Assembly: GCA_010015745.1 (NCBI GenBank)
Contig: ML978375.1
Location: 1-24,550 of the forward strand
Direction: 5' to 3'
DNA length: 24,550 nucleotides
From: Setomelanomma holmii
Lineage: Eukaryota; Ascomycota; Dothideomycetes; Pleosporales; Phaeosphaeriaceae
The position numbers and the translations under genes are program-made. Below, piece after piece: positions 9,227-18,823 of this stretch (positions are counted from its first letter, which is position 1; each line of letters opens with the position of its first letter). The notes under the pieces were generated by a model, which was not told the DNA's origin, ran no database searches, and saw nothing but the letters and a program-made list of their open reading frames with translations.

Positions 9227-11519
9227 AAACCCAACCACGTTTTGTCGGGAACTGGCCTAAAAGCGCTTTATCCTCTCTCCAAAGACACCTCTTGTATAAT
9301 CTGGTGCGAATGAACCGAAACTCGATGCACCTATGTTTGGAGGCTTAGGGATGGACAACAGCGAATGCTACCATAACTTGACGCAATGCGCAGGAACTCA
9401 CGAAAAGTAAGGAAAGACTAAGCCCGAATACCACCTGGGGCCCACATCATATGGTTGCAATGCCGTGAATCACAGGCGTCGACAATCTCTTGGACGTCTC
9501 ATCCATGGTTGGTTCTTTCATGCATCGATGCGCACAAATATCCTAGACCCATCACGACCTTCTTGGGATCGTCCGTATGTATAGAAACTCGTGAGTCCCA
9601 TCATCATCGCGTGATTGCGAAATATCAAACACTCTGTGATCGGTCCTAGAACACATTGGTAGGCGTATCACGGTATTTCTGCTTCCATTGCTTTTAAGCG
9701 CTGCGAAAAACTGCCACCCAAGCCTACTTCTGGCGCATGTCATGAAGAGCACGCCGTGAACGCGAAGTTGTAGCTAAGATGGGTGTCAGACCTCGTCGTG
9801 CGAGTGACTACTTATCAGGGAATAACTCAGAGACCACCTGAGCATCATGGCGATGCCTTTTGTAGAAGATAGGCAATTTGTTCGGTGAGTAAGTGTAGAC
9901 TCGTTCCGTAATTCGATTTTTAGGCCTGGCTGACACGGAGAAAGTATTCGGTGCGGACAATATCTGTTAATGTAGCCAAGACTTCGTTAACCGCCTGCGT
10001 ATTTCTGCCAACCCTCCCTTGGATCCGACGTCACCGTCACACAAAGGCGCGAGAAGCTTTTCGGATTCGTCCTTTATTCAATGAACGTGGTGAGATGGCA
10101 TGATGGTTTGTGTTGAAACGAGGCAGATAAGTGCTGGGCGAATTGTACTGCTACACATCTTGTAAATTAACCTCGACAACGCATCCGCGGCAGCTACTCC
10201 CTACGAGAAGTGACATCAAGAAAAAATGCGAAATGTGGAAATGAAGCTGCTTTTAAAATCAAGGCACGATGTCGGTTCCTGGCGGACGTGTGGAGGATCC
10301 AGACCTCGGGCAGAAGCGTGCCAATTTACGACGGAAGTTACGGCTGTTGCGCCTTGGCGGCAAGGGCGCCCCACAGACGTGCAGAAGACTTCCGGAACGC
10401 CACAGCCTCATGCACGACCGTCCGCCGCCTTTTCTCGCGTCAGCGCGTTGCATCGCCAATTTGCTTTCCCTGTTTGCCCCTTGGTTCCATCAGAAAGACA
10501 GCCGCGGCTGTCGCTTTCAGCATTTTTTTTAGCGTGTCTGAGGTTCATCACTCCGATCGACTGACACGAAGCGAGGCGATGACGACATGGCTGTCTCAAC
10601 TCGATACTCGCCCCAGCTTCGACCCAATGCATCGCCCGAACCCGACGGGCTTCAATAATGCCACCTTGCTATCGAGCTAAGTATGGCGAGAAGGCAGCAG
10701 AACTTCGAGGTGATCAGCGAGCATGCATCCCACGAGGTGCATTGGCCTTGCTCAATGAGAGGCTCAACCCCCAGAACCTTGTGCAGCTCTCGATCGAGAC
10801 CGGGACTGTGGCTTAAGCCCCAACAAATTGTGGTCCCAATGCGAATTTGGAAAGCCTGTTGCGGGAAAACGCTCGTGCCGTTTCAGGAAGAGGTGATCGC
10901 CAGTGGCCGATCGAGGGACTGCACTCCGGAATGCCGGAAGAAAGCTTTTGCTCGCCCGGAATAGCAACAGTGCGTCCTGCGAAAAGCCAGTTTTGCGAAG
11001 ACTCCGTGGAGTGCACTTGCGACGACTTGTGGCAATGCCATGCAAACCGCGTGGGCTTTGGGGCCATTAGGGTTCTGCAATAAGATCCGAGCGGGAGGCT
11101 TGGAATGCTTCTCAATCGTTCGTTGACTGGTGTGCCACCGAGGCCGCGTACACTGGAACATCGGCCGCATTCCCGTGGTATTGACCAAGCAACCAAGCCA
11201 GTCGAAGCATCACGATTCGTCATGGCCGGTGGAGAACAAACTCTCTCCACGATGAGCATCCAGGCTTGCGCTCAGGCCAGCAACCCGCCAATCACGTCAG
11301 ATCAACGTGCATTAAATTACCGCAACTAGTTTGGTGACGAAAGGAAAGCTGCATGCTGTGGCGTCACTAACCACTCAGTGAGCTTAGCGTTACGTGTGAA
11401 AAAAGTGGAACCAGGCGGTGCAACATGGTCCTGTAAGGAAGGCGGCACGTTTGTTTGTTGCTTGGAAGCTTCGACCCACGGAGACGCTCACTAGCACGAT
11501 TGTCACGCTGTGTCCGAGC

Positions 11520-11526
11520 TATAAGT
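11520..11526 (+). promoter_or_regulatory. TATA box of the GPI-protein gene
   Basis: TATAAGT lies 112 bases before the ATG at 11638. It is followed by a C/T- and A-rich leader (many CAA, TCA and CCA triplets) ending in CATCAACATG, the style of strongly expressed fungal genes. Confidence 0.6.
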
Positions 11527-11637
11527 ACAGTCTCGCCGCCTTGTACCTTCTTCCTTCAATCCACTGTCAAATCAATCGCTTCCAAACTACATCACACAAC
11601 CACCTTCACTCAATCCAACTTAATTCAAACCATCAAC

Positions 11638-12197
11638 ATGCGTTTCACCTTCATCGCCACTACCGTGCTCGCTGCCGGTGCCGCCAACGCTCAGATTGAG
11701 TCTCTTCTCTCATCTGCCCTCGGCAACATCCCCGGTGCTTCCTCCATTGCTGGACAGCTTTCATCTGTCCTCAGCGCTGGGTAAGTTCTTCGATCATGAA
11801 GGTGCATGCATCGGCTCAATGCTAACGTTGTATCAGTCCTTCCGCTGTGTCCTCCGCTCAGAGCGCTGCTGCCTCCAACCTCAGCAGTGCCATCGCTGGA
11901 GCCTCCTCCCGCGTCGCCTCCGCTGCTTCCTCCGCTGCTGGTATCGAGAGTTCTGCCGCCGCTCGTCTCTCTTCCGAGCTTGCCAGCTTGAGCTCCGTCC
12001 GTGTCAGCGCCACTGGTGCCGCTCTCTCTTCGATTGCTGCCGCCGAGTCATCTCTCCGTGCTTCAGCTACACAGGCCGTCAGCTCAGCCCGCTCAGCTGC
12101 CAGCGGTGCTGCTAGCTCAACCGGTGGTGCTGCTCAGGCCACTGGTATCCCAGCTCTTGGTCTCGGTGCCATGCTCGCCGTCGCTGGTCTCTTGTAA
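11638..12197 (+). CDS. Ser/Ala-rich GPI-anchored cell-surface protein (2 exons, 167 aa)
   Basis: A secreted, probably cell-wall or plasma-membrane-anchored protein. Exons are 11638-11780 and 11837-12197; the 56-nt intron starts GTAAGT, has a GCTAAC branch site at 11821-11826 and ends in CAG. Residues 1-18 form a signal peptide ending ANA before Q. The mature part is almost entirely Ala and Ser with regularly spaced Leu, Val and Ile, has no cysteine, and would suit O-mannosylation or a long amphipathic helix. The C-terminus has small residues (SSTGGAA) followed by a hydrophobic tail (IPALGLGAMLAVAGLL), a standard GPI attachment signal. No enzyme domain is present. The strong promoter features suggest an abundant structural protein, but its precise role is unknown. 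Confidence 0.87.
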
Positions 12198-13252
12198 ATG
12201 TGTCCATGGCACTCGCCTTCAACTGACATTCGACTCGAAAAGCATCCTCTCCGATGATCTTACGATCATACCATTGCCAGCTGTGAGCTGATCTCACTTC
12301 GTCTCATGAGACATGCATTAGGGAAATGGAAACGGATACATGGTGTTGTGTGGTTTCTCAGTCACGTCGATAATCGTTTAATAAGCTTCTTAAATGAAAG
12401 TACTCTCATCACTTAACTATTCTCTTACTTTTTGCATATCGTATGCTCCCTCATTTTCCGTAAGCAGTGTGATTGACTGCTCGTTCTCGCGGGTAATTTT
12501 GCTTAATCGCATAGCGCCCAACATTCTTCTAAACCTCGATCGAACATAAACTGAATTCCCAGGAATTTGTTACCCACTTCTTCCCCACAATCATAGGTCG
12601 CGCCATTTCAGTCCGTTCAACTGGGTTGGGTTGGAGGGTGGCCTGCACGAAGTTTTCCCAGACTTGCGCAGCTGCGCTCCAGATTGCATTGGCAAGCTTG
12701 GCGCTGCAAACTCCATTTGCGGGCGATGGTGTGCTCCCGAAGCGGTGCAGCGAAAAAGTGTGACGTCAGGGGAAAGCCGCGTCAGCTGGTACGCTGGCGT
12801 GTTTGGGCTAGAGGATCGACGACCAGACGGGTAAGCGGCAACTTATTTTGGCGACGTGCTTGGGCGCGTCAGATTTGCACAACGCTTCAAGCTGGAGGCG
12901 GTAATGAAGAAGTCGTTGATCGAGCTGAAAAGCTATGTAATCCGAGTTGTGATCGCTTGCTATGGGTTTGACATTGAAAAGGGGCAAAGGGTTGCTCGAG
13001 GGATTGAACAATGTGTTGTGCAACTGCGGGTGCGGCTGAGTTTGTGCTGCATTTGTACAACGTGGCACCGCACGCGAGGCATCAGTGCGCAACTTCACGC
13101 GACTTGAGCATTGCTTCGCCCGAGCTTGCACAGCTGGGATGCACGTCAGGCTCGAGCTCGATGACATTTCGACAGCATGCAGAGCTCGTCCATAATCAAC
13201 GACAAGCACTCTGACCATTACTCGAGAAATACGCTTGCACAAATACCCCCCA
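12198..13252. other. Convergent intergenic region
   Basis: This lies between the 3' ends of the GPI-protein gene (plus) and the methyltransferase-like gene (minus). Frames of up to 164 codons at 12808-13302 overlap the methyltransferase gene in another frame and show no domain. A palindromic TGACGTCA (12761-12768), the consensus CRE bound by ATF/CREB bZIP factors, is present, but no start codon faces it closely, so it may be chance. Confidence 0.45.
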
Positions 13253-14411
13253 TTATGTCCTTCTCCGTTGAAACACAAACAATGCCTCATCCTTCCCAGC
13301 AAAACTCGGTAGAGACATCCTCAGCGTCAGATCGAAAGCTGGCAGATTCTTCTCGACCCAGTCGTCCACCACAACGTCCTGGAAAGCGGTGAAGCCATTC
13401 CCGTTCTGCGTACCAGCCACCACAATCGTATCGCCATCAAAAGCCTTCAAGATAGGCCCGGTGAAGTTACCAGTGGCTTGTGGATATACCAGGAGAAGAA
13501 CGCTGCCCTTGCCGTTGTCGTTTTGCTTTAGATAGGTCTGTCCGTCCTGCTTTATGGTGTCGCGCACCCATGAAACGCGATATTCACTCAGCTGATTGTC
13601 AATCGGTCGTACATCAAGCTCTTTCGCACCTGAAATATCGGCAATAGGGAACTTGCGAAGCATGTATGTCCAGTAACCGTTTCCACTGCCAATGTCAAGT
13701 ATTGGCAGGACTGGTTCCTTACTTGGTTTTGGGGGTTGTGCTAACTTCGCGATAACGTGCAAAGCTGCATACGACGGTACTACACAGCCGAAGTGATGGT
13801 AGAATACTGGTAAGATATGGTGACTGATTTTCGTGTGTGCTGTTGATGGAAGAGGTCCAGCCCATTCCAGCTCTTGACATGAATACGACCATAGCGAGTA
13901 GTAGGGATTCTTGTGGGTGCGAGCTTTTTTGCTCGGGATCAGTCCGGTCGTGGTGTTGTGTATACGTGATGTTAGATGAGCCGAGATTGGTTGACGCAGG
14001 GTATTGGCTTTTGCATTCGACTTGAACCCGTTGAGTGCCTTGGGTAGGTTCAGGGAGGGATCGAATAGTGATGTGTACGCTGCTATCTCCTCAGACGTGG
14101 CATGTTGCGGCTCAATCTGACGAAGGTCAGTACTGAGATAGCACAGCGTGGCGAGTTCCATTACCTACAGGCTTCCCCTCATCATCGTGATACCAGCCAT
14201 GGAGGCCATAGGATCGCTTTCCTGCGATAGCTCTCTGAGTAATGTCAAGCGTCGTCTCCGCCTGGGCGCGGTAGACATAGGCATCTGAGCTCGGTATGCT
14301 GAAGGCTTCCCGAATACACTGCGCCAGCGGCTTCCCGCTCTGAGCTGGAGAATACTTCTCATCAGACCAGCTCTGCATGAGCTTGTCCGGATCAAAGATC
14401 TTCAGAGCCAT
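13253..14411 (-). CDS. SAM-dependent methyltransferase-like protein (2 exons, 368 aa)
   Basis: Exons are 14411-14169 and 14116-13253; the 52-nt intron (GTAGGT..TCAG, with a CTGAC branch site) joins in phase 0, and skipping it would hit a TGA. The joined protein is 368 aa. Residues 218-229 (ILDIGSGNGYWTYM) match motif I of class-I SAM-dependent methyltransferases. An acidic LDV strand end near residue 245 could be motif II, and SVLLLVYPQ further on suits the motif IV strand. The N-terminal 210 residues match no domain I know. The C-terminal block (DTIVVAGTQNGNGFTAF ... SFAGKDEALFVFQRR) looks like the end of the Rossmann sheet. Substrate is unknown, and loss of methyl transfer in favour of another role cannot be excluded. 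Divergent from the pirin gene across 431 bases. Confidence 0.8.
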
Positions 14412-14842
14412 GCTGAGTCAATGTGCGCCGCACAGTTCGTTTCCCAAGCACAGCCCAAGAATCGTCCTTCACTGCTGGCGTCTTTCTTTGCCTTCTAAAT
14501 CAGGCAGCTAGTAATCAATAGGTGCGAATTTAGAGTTGCATGCATTTGCAAAGTCTGACAACGACGACCGGGATCTTGATCGCGGTCTTCGGCTATCGAC
14601 CAATCAGAAGCTGCTGATATACAAGGCTGTCAAACCTCGTCACTCTCGTCATCGATCAGTAAGCTGCTAGCCTTGACCACCTCCGCAAACCGCTTCGTAA
14701 CGGATTACATACTGTTGTAAATGCAGGCACAAAGACGCTACCCACCGTAGAACCCTCTCCACGATGCGTGAACTAACCGACCTATCTACTAACAAGTATA
14801 AAGAGCTTCCTCAACGGCGAGGTTGCCAATTTCTTCTTTCTG
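14412..14842. promoter_or_regulatory. Divergent promoter region, methyltransferase-like / pirin
   Basis: These 431 bases lie between two divergent start codons. TATAAAG at 14797-14803 faces the pirin gene but sits only 40 bases before its first ATG, so transcripts starting 30 or more bases downstream would have a very short leader or begin past that ATG. Confidence 0.5.
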
Positions 14843-15811
14843 ATGACAGACACACCAAGTGAACAGCAATCCACAATTACAGCTACTTCCTTCCTCACCA
14901 CAAAGACATTCACAGCGTTCATCGCTATACTAGCAATCACCCTGGCTTTCTCCAGCGCATTCCGCAACACCATCTCCTCCGCCTTCAACAAGTCCGCCGT
15001 ACGAACAATGTCTACCGCCGCTGCCGTTCCCGCGTCATTGAAGATACAGAAACGTCCATGGTCTACCCGAGGCCATGCTGACCACGACTGGCTGTTCTCA
15101 TATCACACCTTCTCCTTCGCATCGTACTACGACCCTCGACATGAGTCATTTGGCCCGCTACGTGTTATCAACGAGGACCGGGTGAAGCCAGGCACAGGCT
15201 TCGGCACACACTCGCATTCCGAATTCCTCATCTTCAGCTATATCGTCAATGGTACGCTCGAACACAAAGACAGCATGGGCAACCTCGAGAACCTCAAGCG
15301 CGGCGAGGTGCAGTTCACAAGCGCGGGCACCGGCATTAGGCATTCAGAGTACAATCGCAACAAAGACGACGAGGTCCACTTCCTCCAAATTTGGGCGAAG
15401 CCGAACAAGCGCGGCCTCAAGCCACACTACGAAACGAAGAAATTCACCGACGAAGAGAAGACCGACAAGCTTGTACGCATAATGGAGTCGACAAATCGTC
15501 TTGACAAGTCCAAAGGTGCTATTGGTCTTCAGGCAGATCTTAGCATGGATGCTTCCATTCTGTCTCCAGGCAAGAGCGTTGCACACGATCTTGTCGCAGA
15601 AGGCCCAAGAAAGGTCTTTGCACAGGTCATTATGAGCAAGCGCGCACAACCAAAAGAAGGAGGCGCACAAATCAAGATTGGCGATACTGTATTGGGTGAG
15701 GGTGATGGTGCATACATCAACGTCACTGGCCCAGGGAAAGTCGATGTTGAGAGTGTGGGTGCGAAGCCTGCAGAGTTCTTGTTGTTCGACATGGGTCCTG
15801 AGGAGCAGTAG
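14843..15811 (+). CDS. Pirin family protein with N-terminal hydrophobic extension (322 aa)
   Basis: Pirins are bicupin iron proteins; members act as nuclear cofactors, and several have quercetinase activity. The frame is intronless. The metal ligands H123, H125, H167 and E169 (THSHSEF and GIRHSEY) have the spacing of the E. coli homologue YhhW (H57, H59, H101, E103). The N-terminal cupin spans about 65-190 and the degenerate C-terminal cupin follows. Before the pirin core is an unusual segment: residues 18-40 are hydrophobic (FLTTKTFTAFIAILAITLAF), and 41-55 are basic and Ser-rich. A second in-frame ATG at 15008 (M56, MSTAAAVP) would give a 267-aa protein of ordinary pirin length. The long form may be membrane-anchored or mitochondrial, the short form cytosolic or nuclear; which is made is not decided by sequence. 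Confidence 0.9.
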   Translation: MTDTPSEQQSTITATSFLTTKTFTAFIAILAITLAFSSAFRNTISSAFNKSAVRTMSTAAAVPASLKIQKRPWSTRGHADHDWLFSYHTFSFASYYDPRHESFGPLRVINEDRVKPGTGFGTHSHSEFLIFSYIVNGTLEHKDSMGNLENLKRGEVQFTSAGTGIRHSEYNRNKDDEVHFLQIWAKPNKRGLKPHYETKKFTDEEKTDKLVRIMESTNRLDKSKGAIGLQADLSMDASILSPGKSVAHDLVAEGPRKVFAQVIMSKRAQPKEGGAQIKIGDTVLGEGDGAYINVTGPGKVDVESVGAKPAEFLLFDMGPEEQ

Positions 15812-16012
15812 ATGTAGACACCCTTCTCGTGGCACGATATCCTAATTGATTCTCCTGTAGATAGTTTCAATCTTCAATGACAGAAATGATTTCCGATATT
15901 TATTCTCTGATCTCCTTCCCTTCGTTATATCAAACCCGAAGCATAGAATCTAGTTCACAATGATGACTTGTTCGTTCCCTCCTCGTTTTGTTGTTTCCTT
16001 GCTCTTTCGATG

Positions 16013-16144
16013 CTAGGCGATCGCCTTCTTCTTCCCGCGGCCTTCAGTATTGTCTTCGGATGAGTCCAGCGCATCTTTGACTTTGAGCGCGACCATCAAT
16101 AGGACCGCGCCAGCAACAACATGTCGTTTCTTGATCGTCGTCAT
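16013..16144 (-). CDS. Possible 43-aa single-helix microprotein
   Basis: A short frame from ATG at 16144 to TAG at 16013. The N-terminus MTTIKKRH is basic, residues 9-20 are hydrophobic (VVAGAVLLMVAL), and the tail is acidic then strongly basic (DSSEDNTEGRGKKKAIA). This could be a small membrane-inserted or mitochondrial protein. The ordered charge pattern is more than random DNA usually gives, but at 43 aa chance cannot be excluded. It converges with the pirin gene about 200 bases away. Confidence 0.4.
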   Translation of the reverse strand: MTTIKKRHVVAGAVLLMVALKVKDALDSSEDNTEGRGKKKAIA

Positions 16145-16621
16145 GAGTAGATCGAAGTGAGCGAATGACTCGGTTGGTTGGTAGGAGTTGGATTACGATG
16201 TTGGCGAGAAGTCCCGCGGAGTCGCAAGAACGCTGAGATGTATGTGTTCATGCGTTTGCAAGGATGGGAGTTTGCAGTGCAATCGCAGGTCAAAGTATTG
16301 GATATGCTGTGTTCGCACAAACGCAAACAGGACGTGCTTCATTGGTCACGCTACATGGCTGACCGGTCAAAATTTTAGAAGTTGCGTGTTGGCTAAACAT
16401 CTCAACATCGTTTGACGCAAGGCGCACCACCCAAACGCAAGCTCAGCCGTAACCGCGAACGTCCATATCAAGCAGTCTCCACCAAAAGATCGATCGGCTA
16501 GTCATCCAACTCCCACGATCGTGAAGACTTTCCCCGAATTCGCCAGTTGTACCAATTCAAGCCTGCGTCGCCACGATCATTTTCCCTTCATCACCCCGTT
16601 CTAACCATGCGAGCGACGCCA
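16145..16621. other. Intergenic, no gene seen
   Basis: Only short overlapping frames are present, none with a recognisable feature. If the 43-aa frame is a gene, its promoter lies here. Confidence 0.5.
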
Positions 16622-16834
16622 CTATCGCATAGACAAAACTATGAGGGCAATGGGAATGCCGCCAAGGAGCGTAACGATGATCGATGACGCACATACAAGG
16701 TGTAATGGAGTGGTTGAATACGGCAAGGGTAAGAGACCAGACATTTGTTCTTGGAGGCATCGATGTGCTTGGCGGTTCAGTACACTTGCATGAAAAGACG
16801 AGTGAGGAGCTTCATAGCGCTTTGGCGCATACAT
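16622..16834 (-). CDS. Possible 70-aa tail-anchored small protein
   Basis: A frame from ATG at 16834 to TAG at 16622. The last 25 residues form one strongly hydrophobic helix (VCASSIIVTLLGGIPIALIV) ending in LSMR just before the stop, the layout of a tail-anchored protein. An internal ATG at 16744 would give a 40-aa version starting MSGLLPLPY. The first 37 residues are not distinctive. No homologue is recognised. It is reported because the helix is clear and the gene sits in a run of small membrane-protein frames on the same strand. Confidence 0.33.
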   Translation of the reverse strand: MYAPKRYEAPHSSFHASVLNRQAHRCLQEQMSGLLPLPYSTTPLHLVCASSIIVTLLGGIPIALIVLSMR

Positions 16835-16997
16835 TGACCCGCCGACCGACTTCACGACGCTAAGATCGCAGTCAATTCTTCACACAGTCTTCGTAGATCT
16901 GTGGCTGCTCTCCGATGCGCATCATACACCTTGCCCTAGTCACGCGTCTGTCTTCAGTCCATCAATCATCATCATTTCAGTAACCCCAAGACTCCTT

Positions 16998-17423
16998 TCA
17001 ACGAAATAAAGTCTCACTCGATAAATCTACACAATTCTCAGGCCTTGCCTCTCGCGCTGGATGTCTCGCAGGAAGTGGCGGCGTGGGCACACTATACAAC
17101 GAACTCGCCGCTGGACTCCGATAGTCATAGTCCATGACAGCCGTATCCCCTAAGTCCTCATATCTCTGCGTAGCCGACTGCGGTAGATTCGTATGCTGTT
17201 GTGCTTCAGGAGTCAAAGTCTGACTCTCGATGTCGTGGGCATTGGGTCTCTGACGTTCGGCATCGGGGGCGTGTGGACGTTGGAATAGTCGAAAAAGAAT
17301 ATGGTAACCTGCTAACGCGGCAATCACGAGGAGTTGAACGAGGACGATGATGAGGGTTGTTATGCAGATCACCAAGATACTTCCGATGTCTGGCGTCTCC
17401 ATGAATGGAGGTGGTGAAGACAT
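16998..17423 (-). CDS. Small single-pass membrane protein (141 aa) with YEDL and DIES motifs
   Basis: The start is the ATG at 17423; codons upstream in frame lack a better ATG. A short N-terminus (MSSPPPFMETPDIGS) precedes one long hydrophobic helix (about 14-40). The cytoplasmic tail is hydrophilic, with DIES at 64-67, a YEDL at 88-91 that fits the YxxPhi endocytic sorting signal, and Ser/Pro-rich stretches. There is no signal peptide, so the short N-terminus is probably outside or lumenal. The size is identical to the gene at 18824-19249 (141 aa), and both share a D-I-E motif after the helix. Function unknown. Confidence 0.62.
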   Translation of the reverse strand: MSSPPPFMETPDIGSILVICITTLIIVLVQLLVIAALAGYHILFRLFQRPHAPDAERQRPNAHDIESQTLTPEAQQHTNLPQSATQRYEDLGDTAVMDYDYRSPAASSLYSVPTPPLPARHPAREARPENCVDLSSETLFR

Positions 17424-18453
17424 CGCTTTCACGACTTAGTGCGAGAAGCGAACTTGTGATGGTATTTAATTTACGTTGGTGAGGGTGTTTGCTGGCCATG
17501 TCACAATCTATCAACGTGGAGTGTTCGGACGCTGTGATCAGCAGTGTGATACTGGCATGATACGTCGAGAAGTTTACGCACTCTATAATCTACCACGTAA
17601 CAACGGCCACATCTCCGACATGTCGCAACAAGCAATCGCACTAGAAGTCCCTAACAGAATTTCTCGAGATTCCACACTTCCGTCCGCGCGCTACACATAG
17701 TTTTTGAACTTCCGCATCGTCTGGAGGGCATGTCAGCAGTTTGGTCTTATCCCTTCAAGTTATGCATCACTTACCTCATATCTCTCTTACTGAGTCCGTC
17801 CCCACGCTGCGACTGGACTATGTCCTAGTCCCAAATCTGCCTTCCCGGATGTATATTGCCCACATGCTGTCTTGGCCTGATTCTCAACCTCCTCCAGTCG
17901 AAGTATAAATTGGTGTCTTTGTTTGAACTCCGTGGACCGCCGTGGCGATATATGTACTTCAGCTTTTGGCGGCGCAGCCAGTCTTGGAGAGCGAGCTTGC
18001 GAGAACCCATGGGCGTCGACGTTAATACTTGTTTTAGAGGTTGTGAACAGGAAGAATGTCGCTCAAGGATGTGGAAAAGAGAGTGAAACCACTTATCGTA
18101 TAGTTGATACTGCACAAATGCGCATACACAGATGCAAGAGAAAGGCTTATGGGCTTGATGAAGGCTGTAAGATCACAATTATTATTGAGGCGTGAGCAGA
18201 CCTTGCAGAAATGAAGTGTGATAGATGCGTGTTAAACGTTGGCCGTGTGCTTCACGTTATCGATAGTGACAAGAGCTCGATCGTACACTTATGAATGTGA
18301 AGACATGATTCGTGACTTCATACTACTACAACCGTACTCTCTACATACAAGCCGTACCCCACAGCTCCAGCAAATTTTCACAGAACACAACCGAAAGGCA
18401 AGCAAAGCATACTCCCGTACAGGACCACCGGGCAATGAAGAGCTTCCTGATAC
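17424..18453. other. Intergenic; weak short frames only
   Basis: A basic 61-codon minus frame from ATG at 18010 to the stop at 17825 (MGSRKLALQDWLRRQKLKY...) has no hydrophobic segment or known domain and is left uncalled. Plus-strand frames overlapping it are also featureless. No RNA gene or repeat was seen. Confidence 0.4.
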
Positions 18454-18564
18454 TCATTTAGGTAGTCCTGGTGGGGACCTGACAAGCAAAAAGACGATAT
18501 AGTACAGAAGCGGTATGGCGAGGAAAGCACCAGCTAGCAGTAGAATGAGCTGAACGTCGTTCAT
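18454..18564 (-). CDS. Possible 36-aa single-helix microprotein
   Basis: A short frame from ATG at 18564 to TGA at 18454. Residues 5-28 are almost entirely hydrophobic (QLILLLAGAFLAIPLLYYIV onward), followed by RSPPGLPK, a basic and proline-rich end. This is a complete minimal membrane peptide with a short polar N-terminus (MNDV). It may instead be the first exon of a longer protein; I found no convincing donor site. It lies between two 141-aa membrane-protein genes on the same strand. Confidence 0.4.
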   Translation of the reverse strand: MNDVQLILLLAGAFLAIPLLYYIVFLLVRSPPGLPK

Positions 18565-18823
18565 GTTGGATGAAGTCGTGTACCTATTCTGGTGAGTTGT
18601 CTATGTCGATCAAGTCAGTGGAATGAAGCAGTGTCTCGGTCGAAAGCAGGACCTCAAATACGATCGATCAGGAAAACTCAGCAATAAATCAATATGTGAG
18701 GCATGTGATGTACATTTGAGTCGACTGCTGACAATATCATGTTTGCTGAAGTGACAAAATCAGGGACGAATGAACGTCTCCCAACGGTATGTGGCGTTGA
18801 TTCTCGGAGTGGCCCCAATCCCG

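Larger units (their letters stand above)
8527..11637. other. Three-kilobase stretch without a credible gene
   Basis: Frames of up to 156 codons occur on both strands (for example 10210-10680 plus and 10813-11259 minus), but none shows a recognisable domain, a signal peptide or a consistent splice structure, and several overlap one another in different frames. They are judged chance. An imperfect stem-loop at 9165-9224 and a 12-base palindrome at 8797-8808 are the only structured elements noticed. The last 200 bases form the promoter of the gene at 11638. Confidence 0.45.

Noticed and set aside
10210..10680. 156-codon plus-strand frame in the gene-poor region
   Set aside because: Three overlapping frames are open here at once, there is no domain or signal, and composition is irregular; most likely chance.
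10813..11259. 148-codon minus-strand frame
   Set aside because: It lacks recognisable features and overlaps other open frames on both strands.
12808..13302. 164-codon minus-strand frame
   Set aside because: It overlaps the 3' end of the methyltransferase-like gene in another frame and has no domain; judged a shadow.
11638..15811. Secondary-metabolite gene cluster
   Set aside because: A methyltransferase-like gene, a pirin and a distant transporter are present, but no synthase, synthetase, terpene cyclase or pathway regulator.
15344..15835. 163-codon minus-strand frame across pirin
   Set aside because: It is antisense to the pirin cupin domains and has no independent features.
17825..18010. 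Basic 61-codon minus-strand frame
   Set aside because: It has an ATG and a stop but no hydrophobic segment, domain or conserved pattern, so it cannot be told from chance.
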